Assembly (NCBI GenBank): GCA_034620365.1
Contig: JAQGEQ010000324.1
Location: forward strand, 459,697 to 523,696
From: Pegea sp. RAD2-039
Lineage: Eukaryota > Chordata > Thaliacea > Salpida > Salpidae
Length of the DNA: 64,000 nt
Direction of reading: 5' to 3'
The translations under genes and the position numbers were made by a program. The notes beneath the pieces were generated by a model, which searched no databases, was not told the origin of the DNA, and saw only the letters and a list, made by a program, of their open reading frames with translations. This document shows positions 13,301 to 25,236 of this stretch, in pieces. Position 1 is the first letter of the stretch. The number at the start of each line of letters is the position of its first letter.

Positions 13301-16300
13301 TGTATCTGAGAAAGAGCTTCCAAACTGTTTTTAATAACTTGTTTTCGATAATCTTATTTAGAAACACGCCTGAAAAAAACTTCTGTTTCATTTTCTACTG
13401 ATTAAATTACTTGGAAAAAAATGTAGAAATTATGAAATATAAAAAGCGCTAGAAAGTTTAACATGAAATTAATATTTAATTAAAATTTTATTCTTGGAAT
13501 ATATTAGAAGATATTTCTGTTATCTCTCTCTTTTCTAGCAACGAATGAAAATTTTCAAATATTTAAAAACAAATAAATTTTGTTGAACAAAAAAGTTTTT
13601 AGAAATTAAATAAGTTTTCTTTTTCACTTTCTTTTTTTTTAACTTTCTGACAGATTTATATATTTGATCATTTTATAATCAAATTAAGAAATGGTCCAAA
13701 AAATAATGATCAAAAACTACTGCTGGTAATATAGCAAGAAAATTAATCTTTTTTTTGTTATTGCTTCCTTGAAAATCTTGATTTGAAATAAAAAGAAAAT
13801 AATCAGTTAGTATGACCTCAAACAAACCTCGATTTACTAAAAACTATTTTTCATCAACAAAATATTCCTCAAATGGATTATAATTCTGACAAATAAAAAA
13901 AAACTGTTAAAAAGATTTGGTAAAAATAGAAGTGAAAATTTAGAAGTTAATTTCAACAAATGATTTCACATCTGGATGTTAATTACTTCAGAAAATTTAA
14001 GTAGTTCTTCTTCAAAGCCGGAAATTAAATTCGAAGTTTGATGATTTTAAGATGAAAGATTTAATTAAACAAAAATTTCTTCATCAAATTATCCTCTTAT
14101 AAAAATAATTAAATATCTAAAATAATATTTTAATAAATTAATAAAAAAAAGTATATTTGAAATTAAAAAAAAGTTGTCTTCAAATTGATTAAAATGAAGA
14201 AATATTTTTACTGGAAACTTACCTGGAAACACTGATTTACAAAGTTACAAAAACTAAATTATTTGACATAAAAATCGAAAATTCGAACTTTTGTTTGTGT
14301 TTACAATTTTCTGATCTTCAGCTGGAAAGGACGAAGAAGATGTTGCTTGAGAGGTCTTCCTCAACTTCCGGATGGGTCCTTCTGTAGATTGTTTGCTGAA
14401 AATATTTGTTGAAATTTTAATTGAAAAATAATTTTAATTATTCATTGAAATAAAACTTTAATAAAAAGAAGAAATAGTTGAAATATTCAAAGAAGAAACG
14501 TAGAAAGCCAAATTAGTCATAAGACATTAAACAAAACGTCAATTTGCAAAGTAATAATTTGCAGATGGTTTTGAAGTAACATAAGACATTGATAAGTGTA
14601 ATATGAAAACAAATAGTTTGTCGGAGGCATTTCTTATAAATTAAAAATGATGCTGCTACAGAAAAAGAAGAAAAGATGTTTGTTTTGAAAAATGATCATT
14701 ACAATCAGATATCTGATCTAAAAAGCTCCAAATGATTTGGTCAAGAAGAGAAAAGCAACAAGATAGAAATTAGGAAGATTGAAAAGACCTTTTTCTCTCA
14801 GTGTCTTGATTACTTTCATTAATAAAAGTCCGTCTTCTTTTATTTGCTCCAACAGCCGCTCTTTCAGCAGAAGAAATCTTCTGATTTGAATAATCGTAAA
14901 GTTTTTGTTCGTTTTTCTCTATTGGTGACGGTTCATCTCTCTGTTGCTTGATTACAGGACCCAACAGAGGGTTTGAACTCACTTCTAAGCAACCGTTAGC
15001 CGAAGGTAATTGACACGTATCTTTCAAAGATTCAAGATTAAATGCTAGTTGGTTATCTGAGCTTATATTAGCCTGTGTGGATATCTTGAAGACGCTGTCT
15101 GCTTTTAGAACTAAAAAAGAAAAAAAATTGGATAAAATTTTGAAGTTATTATTAGGAAAAGCGACATCAAAATTGAATAAAATTACAGAAATTCACAATG
15201 TTCAAAGATTTACTGAAATTAGAAGAAAATATTTCAAATGTTGAAGATAATAGGCTGAAAAAGTGAACAGTTCTTCCCAATTTTAACTTTTGTTGTTTCG
15301 AAAATTAAAATCTGTTTCGGATTTTCAGGTTTTTAGGATTTAATTTGAAGTTGAAAAAAAGTCTTGAATTAAAAACTAATTTGCTTGAAAGAAATTTATA
15401 GAAATTCAAAAAAAATATTAATCACAATTTCAACCACCTTTAAATTTCTTTTACAAAAATAACCAAATATTAGAAGGATTTTTTAGAGAGAAAACATTTC
15501 AGAGCATTTTCTTTGAAATTGAAGCTTCAGTTAATTCACTAAAAAATTTTTATGCCAAATTGTCGATCTATTTGCAACAAGTAAATGTCGAGACGAAGTA
15601 ATTAGTCATATGTAGGTCTCGATCTATGCCAATAAGCCTCAAATGTCGCTCAAATAAGACCTACATATTGTCCAAAATCACCTTCAAGTAAATTACTTAA
15701 TTAAAACCTTCTTGTTCAGTTTTTTTTAACGATGGATATATCGGTTAATAAAATAGTAGAAATTTGTTGGCAGGCCAATTCACAAGAAGCTTTATTGGCG
15801 GCTTTGTAGCCGAAATTCCGTTTTTTCAACTTTCGATAATTTTGAGAAAACATAAAAATATTTTCTAACTTTAAAAGTATCAAATAAAAAGAATAATTTT
15901 GAATAAAATTATTTGAATTACTTTTAATTGAAATAATTGTTTCTAGACTTTTACATTTGGAAGTAAACCTTTAATTTGTTTATATCACAACGACTTAAAG
16001 CTGAGAAAACAAATAAGATTAAATCCTATTGAAGCAGATTAAAGGCATCTATAGATGGAATAAAACATATATATGAGAATAATTAAAGAAATAGAAGCGA
16101 GTAATACGATCACCTCTGGTTCTTTTAACTTATCAATTATTCATTAAAAGTGTTTATAATTGTTTAAGCTAGGTTATTAATGTATACTTAACTGAGGAAC
16201 AACAAGTATAAAAGATAGAACTTTACTTGTAAGTAACCTTCTTAAAAAGCTGCGGAATTTGTCTACAAAATCAAGTCAGAATAAAAAGTTTTGAAATTTG

Positions 16301-19300
16301 TTTAATAGTTCTTTTATAAAATGAAAATTAGAAATAATTTTGCTACTTGATAAAAATGAGTTTTTTAAACAATTTCATCAAATAATTCTTTATTAAATTA
16401 ACAAAATATAAAATTACAATTATCTAAAGAGTAAATAATAAGTAGAAAAATATCAAAAAGTTGAAACCCAAAAATCTACAAATTTGTAACAAATGAAATG
16501 CAAAAGTTAATAAAATCCTAAAATAAAAAGATAAAAACCGCCGGCAAGTTGTTGGTTTGTAGATCAAAAAGTTAATTAAGATCTCAAATACACCAGAGAA
16601 ATAAACCCCTGTATGAAAAAAATTATAAAAAACGATGGAAAATCATAGATTGTAGCGTTGGATATGACACTAATGTTGAAAAAGGTCTTATCTGCGACAA
16701 CATGACATCAATGACATAAATTTCTACAAACTACAAACATGAAATCAGATTGTTTCAAGTAGAAGAGAATATTTGTCATTTCTAGCAATTTGCTGCGAAA
16801 ATATGTTAAATAGAACGCTTCAGTAGTCAATTAAATTTGTCGTCCTCAAGATTTCGAAACTACTTCATATGAAAAAGTCAACTAGAGGTGTCATTTCAGC
16901 AAGAAAGTAAAAAGTTCATCGGAATTTGTTTTAAGATGGATGCTAGAATTGTTGAAGATAGTTTTACTTGAAATTGACAAAAAACTTTAAAAGCCTTTTT
17001 ATTTGAAATTGTTTTTAAAGTTGGTTTCAATCAAGCTAAAAGAATTTCGAATTTTCTGTCGATGAAAGATCTTTCAAAATTTCAAGTAATTTTCTGTTGA
17101 TTGAGTTGAAAATGATTTTTTTGATTCTTTAATAAATTGTTGTAAATAACTGAAAAGTATTCAAAAAAGTTGAAAAATAAATGAAAAAGTTTTTTGGTGA
17201 TGGTTCGAGATATCTTCAAAGCATTTGATGAAATTAATAAACTTTGAGACTGATTTATCATCTTTTGTAACTAACAGATGTTCACATAATATTTTGAACA
17301 TTAGAAAAATTGAAAACAGAAGATATAAGGTAGCTGGTGTGGAGAAATAGTTGCTGCCTAGTGATTTATTTCTATAATAAATTGATGTAGATACCAGCGA
17401 CTCCATCTTCATCATTTACGATTTGATTGAAGCGTAATGAATACAACCTTCAATCATCCTGTAACTACTTGTAAAGAAGATGTTAACTGAACTATCTACG
17501 ACCCAAGACTTGAAGAGGTTGTAACTATGAAAAAGTGGTGATGATCAGGTTTTTGGGTGGTTTTTGTCACGTCTCAATCGAGCAGTTTTGTTGATAAAAC
17601 TTGTCTCAGATTGGAATTGTTGTGTGTGTGGTGAGAACTTGTTCGAATTCAGCTTCTTACACTTGAACAAAGGTGAACGCAGTTTCGATATTTCATTAAA
17701 TATTTGTAACTTTTATTTCAATTACTTTCAAATGCAATAAATTATTTTTTTTTTGGAAAGTGAAAATTGAAATTCGCTTAACAAGCTTTTAGATCTGAAT
17801 TCTCATCAAGTGTTGATTTGAAAATCTTTCGGTTTTTAGAAATAATTGAAAAATGTTGAAAACAGGTTTTGCTGTCAACTATTCGTCAAATTGCTTCACA
17901 CAAAAGCTTGTTTGAGTTTGTCACGTGACTTCATTTGGTGAATGAGAAGTTTTGTGAAGTATAAAACAGATATTTTAGTTCAGTTTTAAAAGCATTTGAG
18001 CGTTTGACAGTGAGATGGATTGATAAGTAAGAAGAAGCTTACAAAAAGTTATTACAAATAAACAAACCGATCATTTGATGTTGAAATTCTTTAAAGATAT
18101 CTCAATTAAAAGTTGTTCATCGAAATTTGTTGAAAAATTATCAATTTTCTTCGAGTTAATTTTGAAAACTTTTCAAATAATGAAATAATTTTTTTTAATT
18201 TGATGAAAATGGAATCTGAATTAGCTCTCTGCTGCTGTCTGATTCCAACTAAATCAAAGATGTATCTAATTGAAGATAGATTTTGTAAATGTCATAAAGT
18301 GTTTACATAAACCTTAAAATGATTTAATCGACTCAACAAACTCAAACACACATCAAATTTCAATTTAATAAATTATCGTTTTTAAGAGAAGCAATTTCTG
18401 TTGTGATCAGGAGAAAGGAAATTGTTTCAAATCAAATATCAGAAATCCTTTAAAGTTGAAAAAAGGAAAATAAGGTTAGGGAAAAAAGTGTTTAACAAAA
18501 GAAACCTATTTTCTAGAAGATTTAGTTTCATTAAAAACTTTCTTTTAATGAAAGACAACTTTTTATCAAAAGTTTCAAAACATCAAAAAGTTTTTACTTT
18601 ACGCTTCAAAGACAGAACAATTTTCTTTCGAGCTCTTTAACAAACTGCTATTAGCTAAGCAACAAGCCGAACAAATAGATTTGTAAAATTTGCTTCTTCA
18701 AAACTGCATTTTTAAATTATGGGGTTTCAATTAAAAGAATAAAATTATTTCTTCGATAACTTAAAAGATTGATTTAAATTATTAAAAATTAAAAGAATAT
18801 TTCGAATATTAAACAAGCAAAAAATAGGTTTTTACATCTTTTAGGTTTTTAAACAGGAATATAAATACAAGTTTAAATCAAAAGAAAAAAGTTAAATTTA
18901 TTTTGATAATTATCTCAAATTAAAGAAAACTATTCTTAAATAATAAAGATTTCAAAAGAATTAAAAATCGTCAAAATTTCTTTCAAATCAAAAAAAGTTT
19001 TCAACAAAGATGTTTAAGATTGAATTGGAAGTCTTTAAAAGTTTCAATGAGTTTTTGAGTACTTTGAAAATAATGAGTCTCAAAATTAAGAAGTTTTTTA
19101 AGGGCAGAAAAACTTTTCTAAAGTTTAATTCAAATTAAAAGTTTCAAAATTCTTCTGAAAGCTTTTTATAATTAGTAAAAGATTAAAAATTTTGTTACTG
19201 TTAATAAATGAAGTAAAAAAAAATGAAAATAAATTAGTAGGAGAGTTTCGTTGGCTACATTTTCACTAAAAGCCACTCGAGGGACAAACCTTTAACTAAT

Positions 19301-21619
19301 ATCTTTAACTGTCTTTGGTAAGTGTTTTATGAAAAAAAAATGTTTAGATATAAAAAAAACTTTAGTTTAAAATGAAAAGTTTCTAAAGTTGTTATGAAAG
19401 TTGTTAAAAACCCAAAAGTCTTTTCAAAAATAAATTATTTACTGAAGTTTAGAATATTAAATCGCCAAAAAGATTTTGGCGTCAGTCAATTTGAATTTGA
19501 TAAAATACTTTTTTGCAAAACAGGTTTGGAGTTGAGAAGCAAATGTGAGCCAATTAATTAGCCTGCAGAGTTAGAAGAGAGATGTCTTCAACAGCATCAC
19601 AAAGACTTGCTCCCTTTCAACTAATTTTCAACATTGATGAACTTCAAAATTATTTCATTAAATTTTCAATGAATAAAATTTCAGAATTTTCTAAATTGAA
19701 ATCAAAGTTTGATTTGTAAAATGTAAGAGCAGAAGCACTTGCTACAAAAAAATCAATTTTCAACTCCTTAAATCAATCTTACATTAAAAGAAGATACAAA
19801 AAAAAGTTTTGTAAAATTGAAAATGTATTTCCTTTTTTTAGTTAATTCGTCTCAACGATTTACAAATGAAATAAAAGGCCAACAGAAGGTTTTAAAAAAA
19901 CTCAGATCAATTTGAAAGTGTTGAAAGTGAGTCGAGAGAAGGTGACAGAAAAATAATTAATTTAAAATCAAAGAATTTGTTTAGAAGAACAAAACGTCGC
20001 TAAAATTGTTGAAAGATAAGAAAATTGTTGACAAGCTGGGGTTTTTACAAATATACTTTAATAAGTTGTCGTATGTTGATATTTTATTTAACTGGAATAA
20101 ATATTTGACGATTTTTGAAGCGTTTAATCGCATAAAATTTCATTTAATTAAATATTTTAAAACTAAAAAAAAACGAATTTTTATTGGAAAATTTTGAAGT
20201 TTTAAAAAAGGTTTTTATTTGGTGAGAAAAATTTCTGTAAAAAAATCGGTTTGAAGCCATTTAAAAACATTTATTTTGATTTATTCATTTTTGACGTCTA
20301 TAAGCACCAACTTTTTGATTGTGGTTTTTAAAAAGCACAATGAAAAAGCTTTCGGTTTATAAGTGATTATGAATTAAACAAAATAGTTTTTTGAGCATGT
20401 CAAAGAAATAAGTCTACCTTCTTCTATTTGTTTGTTTTTAAAGGTCAATAATTTGATAAGGAGTCTTGTTGAGAATTGTCAGTTAAAAATTGTGTTTTTG
20501 AAAAGTCAGCTTTTTAGTTATTGATGTCTCAATCATGATGTTATCAATCTAACTGAGATTTGAAAATCAAATATGACAAAATACAACTGACAGTAGAAAA
20601 CAACAATCTTAACTTGTGTAGATAAAGCAAAGTTTTATTTGAGATCAAAATATGTCTTCAATCTGTTCTAACTTTCAATTACTTAAATGGTAAAAAAGAA
20701 ATGAAAAAACAGAAGGTCTTGATAACAGCAAATGATTTTTGAGCTTAATTAAACTATCTTATTAGCTGCAAAATTTGCATAATTATTTCTAAAGCAATTA
20801 AATTTACAATGAAAACAAAGAAATGATAACAAAAAAAAATTGCCAATCGTTTTTACACCAGAATTTTACAATAAAATGAAAAATATTTACCATTTGATGG
20901 GTCTTCTGATTTCACTTTTTCACCATTCAAAGTTTTATTGTTCAAATCCGAAATATTATCGTCATAGATGTCTACAAATAAATTTCAAATAATTAAAATC
21001 AATAATTTTTTGAACAAAATAAAAAACCTAAAATTCAAATTTAGAATAAAAACTTTTTTAAAAGCTGCTGGTTAAAATTTGCTAAAACAAATTAGAGTAA
21101 TTAAAAAAATTGTAGCTCTTAAAATAATTTATGGAAAGCAATAAATATATTGAGTACAATGATATTTACTAACTAAACTCAAATTGTTTGCAAAGTAGAA
21201 TAAAACAAACAGAGCTATTCCTTCAAAAAATAAGACAGTGACTTGATAGTATATAAAGTGAACAATTTGATTAAATCAATCATTTATTCAGTTTAAACAG
21301 TAAAACTTAATCTTTTTCAAAAAAAAAGAAAGAAACAGAATTAAAAAAATTCTTTTAAATATTTATTGCTAACAAGTTAAAACTAGTTAAATTAAAATTT
21401 ATCAAATTTTTCATGATAATGATGACAAAATATAAGGATGAAAGTTTAAGACTTTTATTTTTTAGCTTTTCATAAATAATAAAATGAACTAAAAATTAAA
21501 TTTTGATTTTAATCATTGAAAACATCTTTTGCCGGAAATAAATTTATCTTTGAGAGAAATTTATGATTTTTTTTATACAAACCATTAAATCTTTGAGGAG
21601 CTCCTTTTTTTCGAGTCAT
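4261..21619 (-). CDS. tsh: Teashirt/tiptop-type C2H2 zinc-finger transcription factor (about 12 exons)
   Basis: Inferred exons: 21619-21583, 20971-20891, 15110-14789, 14395-14305, about 12092-12006, 11596-11402, 11259-11091, 9786-9680, 9587-9305, 7593 to about 6428, 5350-5055 and 4384-4261, giving roughly 985 aa. The protein begins MTRKKGAPQRF, resembling the N-terminal RRKQ-type repressor motif known from SALL, FOG and TSHZ proteins. Fingers seen: CRDCGLSFDTLVDLTVHM with TGH (exon 7), CMECKHSFDSLQ joined across an intron to DLSVHMMKTRHY (exons 8-9), and CSSCQKCFTSSEDFFKHG (exon 11). The widely spaced CxxC...HMxxTxH fingers are the teashirt signature. Exon 10 is Ser/Thr-rich and holds PLDLTL, a CtBP-binding type motif. 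Teashirt proteins are nuclear repressors in body patterning. Weak points are the exon 5 acceptor (12097 or 12092) and the exon 10 donor. Exon 11 opens with NHIQKM, which looks like the end of another finger, so one exon may be missing. Confidence 0.85.
5939..6020. repeat. 14-bp tandem repeat (six units, alternating variants)
   Basis: Units of the form GATCAATTRATGAA and GATCAGTTGATGAG alternate, ending in a decayed unit starting GATCGGCTG. This is effectively a 28-bp higher-order repeat inside the teashirt intron between the long exon 10 and the next finger exon. No function is evident. Confidence 0.8.
7850..8199. repeat. 70-bp minisatellite, five near-identical copies
   Basis: Units begin at 7850, 7920, 7990, 8060 and 8130, each starting GATGTGGACC and ending GGACAAGAGGC. 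Copies differ by a few bases, for example CGTCCTGG versus CGTCTTGG. The unit is much more GC-rich than its surroundings. It lies in the teashirt intron between exons 9 and 10. Because 70 is not a multiple of 3 and the unit has no stop in any + frame, three overlapping open frames of 100 to 185 codons appear. They encode the same three short peptides in rotation and are best read as by-products of the repeat. Confidence 0.93.
15111..20890 (-). other. tsh: Large teashirt intron 2
   Basis: This is the intron between the 81-nt exon 2 and exon 3 of the teashirt gene. I find no exon, RNA gene or recognisable transposon in it. The only structured segment noticed is a perfect 12-bp inverted repeat at 15608-15668. 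Short ORFs at 17161-17415, 18422-18640 and 20006-20197 have AT-driven composition and no family resemblance. Confidence 0.6.
15608..15668. other. Hairpin: perfect 12-bp inverted repeat
   Basis: ATATGTAGGTCT at 15608-15619 is matched by AGACCTACATAT at 15657-15668, with a 37-nt loop. The segment is somewhat richer in GC than its neighbours. It could be a small folded RNA within the teashirt intron or the remnant of a transposon end. Confidence 0.5.
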
Positions 21620-24386
21620 TTTTCAGTAATTTTTTGTTATTTCTTTTAAATGTTGATAAACTTTCAGAAATTTTTTACAAACGAACAAATGTTTTTTATA
21701 TATTTTCAAATTAAATTTATTTTTTATTATATCTGTAAAAAATCAAATAATTATTATAGATTTTTCTTATTTGATTGAAAATTGGATTCGAAAGATTTTA
21801 TCACTAAAATTCTGGTTACATCAAAAAGATTTTTGTTTTTCTATCATAAAAAATCAAATATTTAAAATAATTTGTTCTATAAATAAAATAAAATAAAACA
21901 TAAACTATACATCTCTAAAGTTTTATCTTGTATTTATAGTTACCTATAAGCAAATTACTACCAAATAGTTTAACCAATTACATTGATTTATTAGAAATTT
22001 TTATACTTCAAAAAGCTATAAGAATGAAGGCATTTAAAAAAAGGAGCTTTAAATTAATCAAACTTAATTCATAAGTTAGAAAATTTTGAATCTTAATATT
22101 ATTTCAATTGAATTTTAATATAAATATTAACTTATTTAAAAGAATTAACTTTCCATTATTTCTGAAAATGTTAAAACTTAAAGTATTAAATTAAAATTAT
22201 AATTTTGTAAAGGAAAAATAAAACATTTTATTTTTCTACAGGGAAGCTAAAAAAACTAACAAAAATAAAGTTGATTTTCACAATATGATAAAATAAAAAC
22301 AAAAATGAAAGAAAACAACAAAATATGACAAAAAAATATAGAAAAAATACATATAAACTGAATAATAAGCTGAAAATAAAAGTAAACATTATCAACATTA
22401 AAATAAGAAGTTCATAAAAAGAATAAAACTACAACTTACATATATTTTAAGTTAAAAAAATTAGAAAAGTTTAAATATGATGAATTAAAAATGAAATAAT
22501 TCAAAATAGTTTAGGTACAAAATAAGAAAAAAGTTGAATTTAAATCTTAAAGTTAGAAAAAAAGAAGATAAAATATAGAGGGTCATGTCTAAAACGTGAT
22601 CTGGATTTTTAACAAATATAAATTCAGAAATAGATTTTTTCATTTTTGCAAGGCTAATTTTACATAACAAAAAAATAGTTTAAAATTTAAACAATTTCTA
22701 AAAGTAAATCTTAAGAAAGAAACATTTTGATTAGATAAAAATCCAATTTTGTATATTTTAAAATCAAAGTTAAAGTCTGAATTTTCATTTTGATTTATTA
22801 AGTGATAATAAATAACTAAAAAAATCTCTCAACACAATATCATAACAGAACTAACTTTAACTCGTTGTAAAAATTCACTTAGCAAAAAATCTTTAAAAAA
22901 ATGCCCCAAGCTGAAATTGTTGTTAAATGTTTAAAAGGTTTTCGAAATTTTACTTGAATATGTTTCGTTTGCTAGCCAATATAGACCAAATATATCACAT
23001 AATCAAATTTAAAATATTTGTTCATTAATTATAATGTTAATTAATGTCTGCGTAAGAAGCACTAATTATTCTATAAATGCATTAGATAGATTTTTCAATT
23101 TTATATGAAAAAAAAAACATACAAAACTATATATTGTCAAATTGTTTAATGCATAATTTTTTAACAATTTCAATTAATATTGTTACAAAATGGATACTTT
23201 TAAAGTTAAATAAAAAATTAATATAATAGTGTTTAGTTTATGAAATAAGATCTTTTTTATATTTAATGCTTAAAGTAAAAAATAAATAAATTTTGAAATA
23301 CTAGAATAAAAATAACACAAAATTGATAAAAAAGTTTTTTTTAGTTATTTTAATTGAAAAAATATTCAGAATGATCTACTATGAAATCAAATAAATCTTG
23401 TAGAAAATTATTTAGTTCATGTAAGAGAACTATCAATAAAATTTTCAAGTTTTGATTGAAAAATTTAATTTTTGAATAAACATTTGACCTCAAAATCTGT
23501 TTATCAATAAAACAGAAATTTTTTTTTAATATAAAACTTATATTCACTATAATAATGTCTTAAGCAAAAATAGACAAATAAATCATCTCAAATTCAATTT
23601 TGCAACCTCAACAACAACTAAAATCTACTGAAGTTTCAATTTTTCTGAAAGAGTTAACCTAAAAAATTTTTTTTTTCTCTAAAATTAGAGAATTTTTTGC
23701 TAAAAGAGTAAACTTTTTGAGATTTAGACAAGACTTTATTAACAACTAAACTTTGTTGATAAATTTCATAAATTAATGATATTACTAATATCAAATACAA
23801 AATAGTTTTACATCGATCAAAAATTTCCTAGTTTACGACTTTGCAGTTTTTTTTAACAGCAGCTCGTTAAATAGATTTTTTTCTTTGGATAATTAGAAAA
23901 TAATTTATGATAAACAAATTTTGTTCTAAAGTTTTTTTTATCTCACTTTTGTAGTCAAAACAATACTAAAAATTTAATTTGAAATGTAAAGTTTTTTCTT
24001 TTAGAGCAGATTGAAAATAATAAATATTATATTTTGCTTCATAATAAACAATTAAGCTTATTTGTTATTAAAGCTTGATTTTATTATTTATCAGATTTTG
24101 TATCATAAAACATCTGTTAATCGAATGCAAATTTCGACATTTGAAAATTTTATATAGTATGAAAATGGTTTCAGTGAAACTGAAAATTTTTAATAAGTTT
24201 ATCTGTTTAAATTAGTTGATGGCTAATTAACTTTAAGACTATCAAATAGACTCCATGGCACCATAGTTTATTTAAGATCATTTTCAAGACAATTTTTCCT
24301 CATTCGTTATTAGTGGCTGAGAATTTTTTCACATAAACTAAAGTGCAATGTTATAATTTAGATACATTAAAATCTGCCCTGAATGT
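21620..24386. other. Intergenic AT-rich DNA upstream of teashirt
   Basis: This should contain the teashirt promoter and 5' UTR, but no clear TATA box or initiator can be chosen in such AT-rich sequence. Short ORFs here (22485-22670 and 23350-23547) are phenylalanine/leucine-rich chance frames. No repeat was recognised. Confidence 0.6.
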
Positions 24387-24458
24387 GGCCCGTTGGTCTA
24401 GGGGTATGATTTCCGCTTAGGGTGCGGGAGGTCCCGGGTTCAAATCCCGGACGGGCCC
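24387..24458 (+). tRNA. tRNA-Pro (AGG)
   Basis: This is a 72-nt cloverleaf. The acceptor stem GGCCCGT pairs with ACGGGCC, with discriminator C. The A-box region is TTGGTCTAGGGGTATGA. The anticodon stem CCGC/GCGG encloses loop TTAGGGT with anticodon AGG. The T arm is CCCGGGTTCAAATCCCGG, containing the B box. CCA is not encoded, as expected for a eukaryotic nuclear tRNA. A short T run follows shortly after and may end Pol III transcription. It lies just outside the part of the left arm that can be compared with the right arm. Confidence 0.97.
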
Positions 24459-24894
24459 TGAACTTTTGTTTAATTTTACTTATCTAAACTTTTAAATTTA
24501 TCAGAAGTTCTTTATTCAAAAAGTTTGCTAGTTGATTAATTTTTTAAACTTCTGTTTATTACAAAAAAAAAAGTTATACTTTCAACATCAGCGATCTAAG
24601 CGATGTGTTTGATTATAACTTTGATTTGAGCCAACTCAGTTTAATAAAAAAAAGTTTAGCGCTTGAACTGACAACAACTCTTCGACCATCAGTACCAAGT
24701 CAGTAATAACTTGTCTTACAAACAAATCTTGAGCTTGGTGATTGAAGGTACTGAGGGCTCACTTGCTTCTAGCATTTTGGCTTAAAGCAGATATAGCAAT
24801 GCACTATTCAGTGATTAATGTTTATATGAACGTAGATAAGACCTTTAAATTTATCTAATTAAATAACTAGTAAATAACTAAATAATAGTGTCTA

Positions 24895-25105
24895 TCAATT
24901 GGAAAATTTTGTTAATAATTGACCATGCGTTGAAGAACATATTTAATGTGATAGAAGAATTGTCTTTTTGACGCTTGTGAGATTTGATGATGGGTTTTCT
25001 GTAGATTGATACCTTTGGTATTCACACTTATGTGCGGAAAGAGTTTAAAAAAAGAAGATGTGAGTTCAGTGATTAATTGCCAGTTCTGTTTGTTTAATAA
25101 TACCT
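24895..25105 (-). mobile_element. Decayed CR1-like LINE fragment (left arm)
   Basis: This segment resembles the ORF1/ORF2 junction of the intact LINE at about 38130-38340, sharing GAAAATTTTGTT, GCGTTGAA and the block AATTGTCTTTTTGAC. It is an older relative, broken and non-coding, lying just 3' of the NUDCD3-like gene. It is mirrored at about 63600-63810. Confidence 0.75.
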
Positions 25106-25236
25106 TCCTTATAATTCTTTGTCTTATTTAGACCCAAATTTGTTAATTTGAAAGCAAAATTCAATTTTATAATTTTACAAAACAAGTAATTCTTTTTTGT
25201 TCAAATATTTATTTATTTCAATTAATGAGAAAGAGA

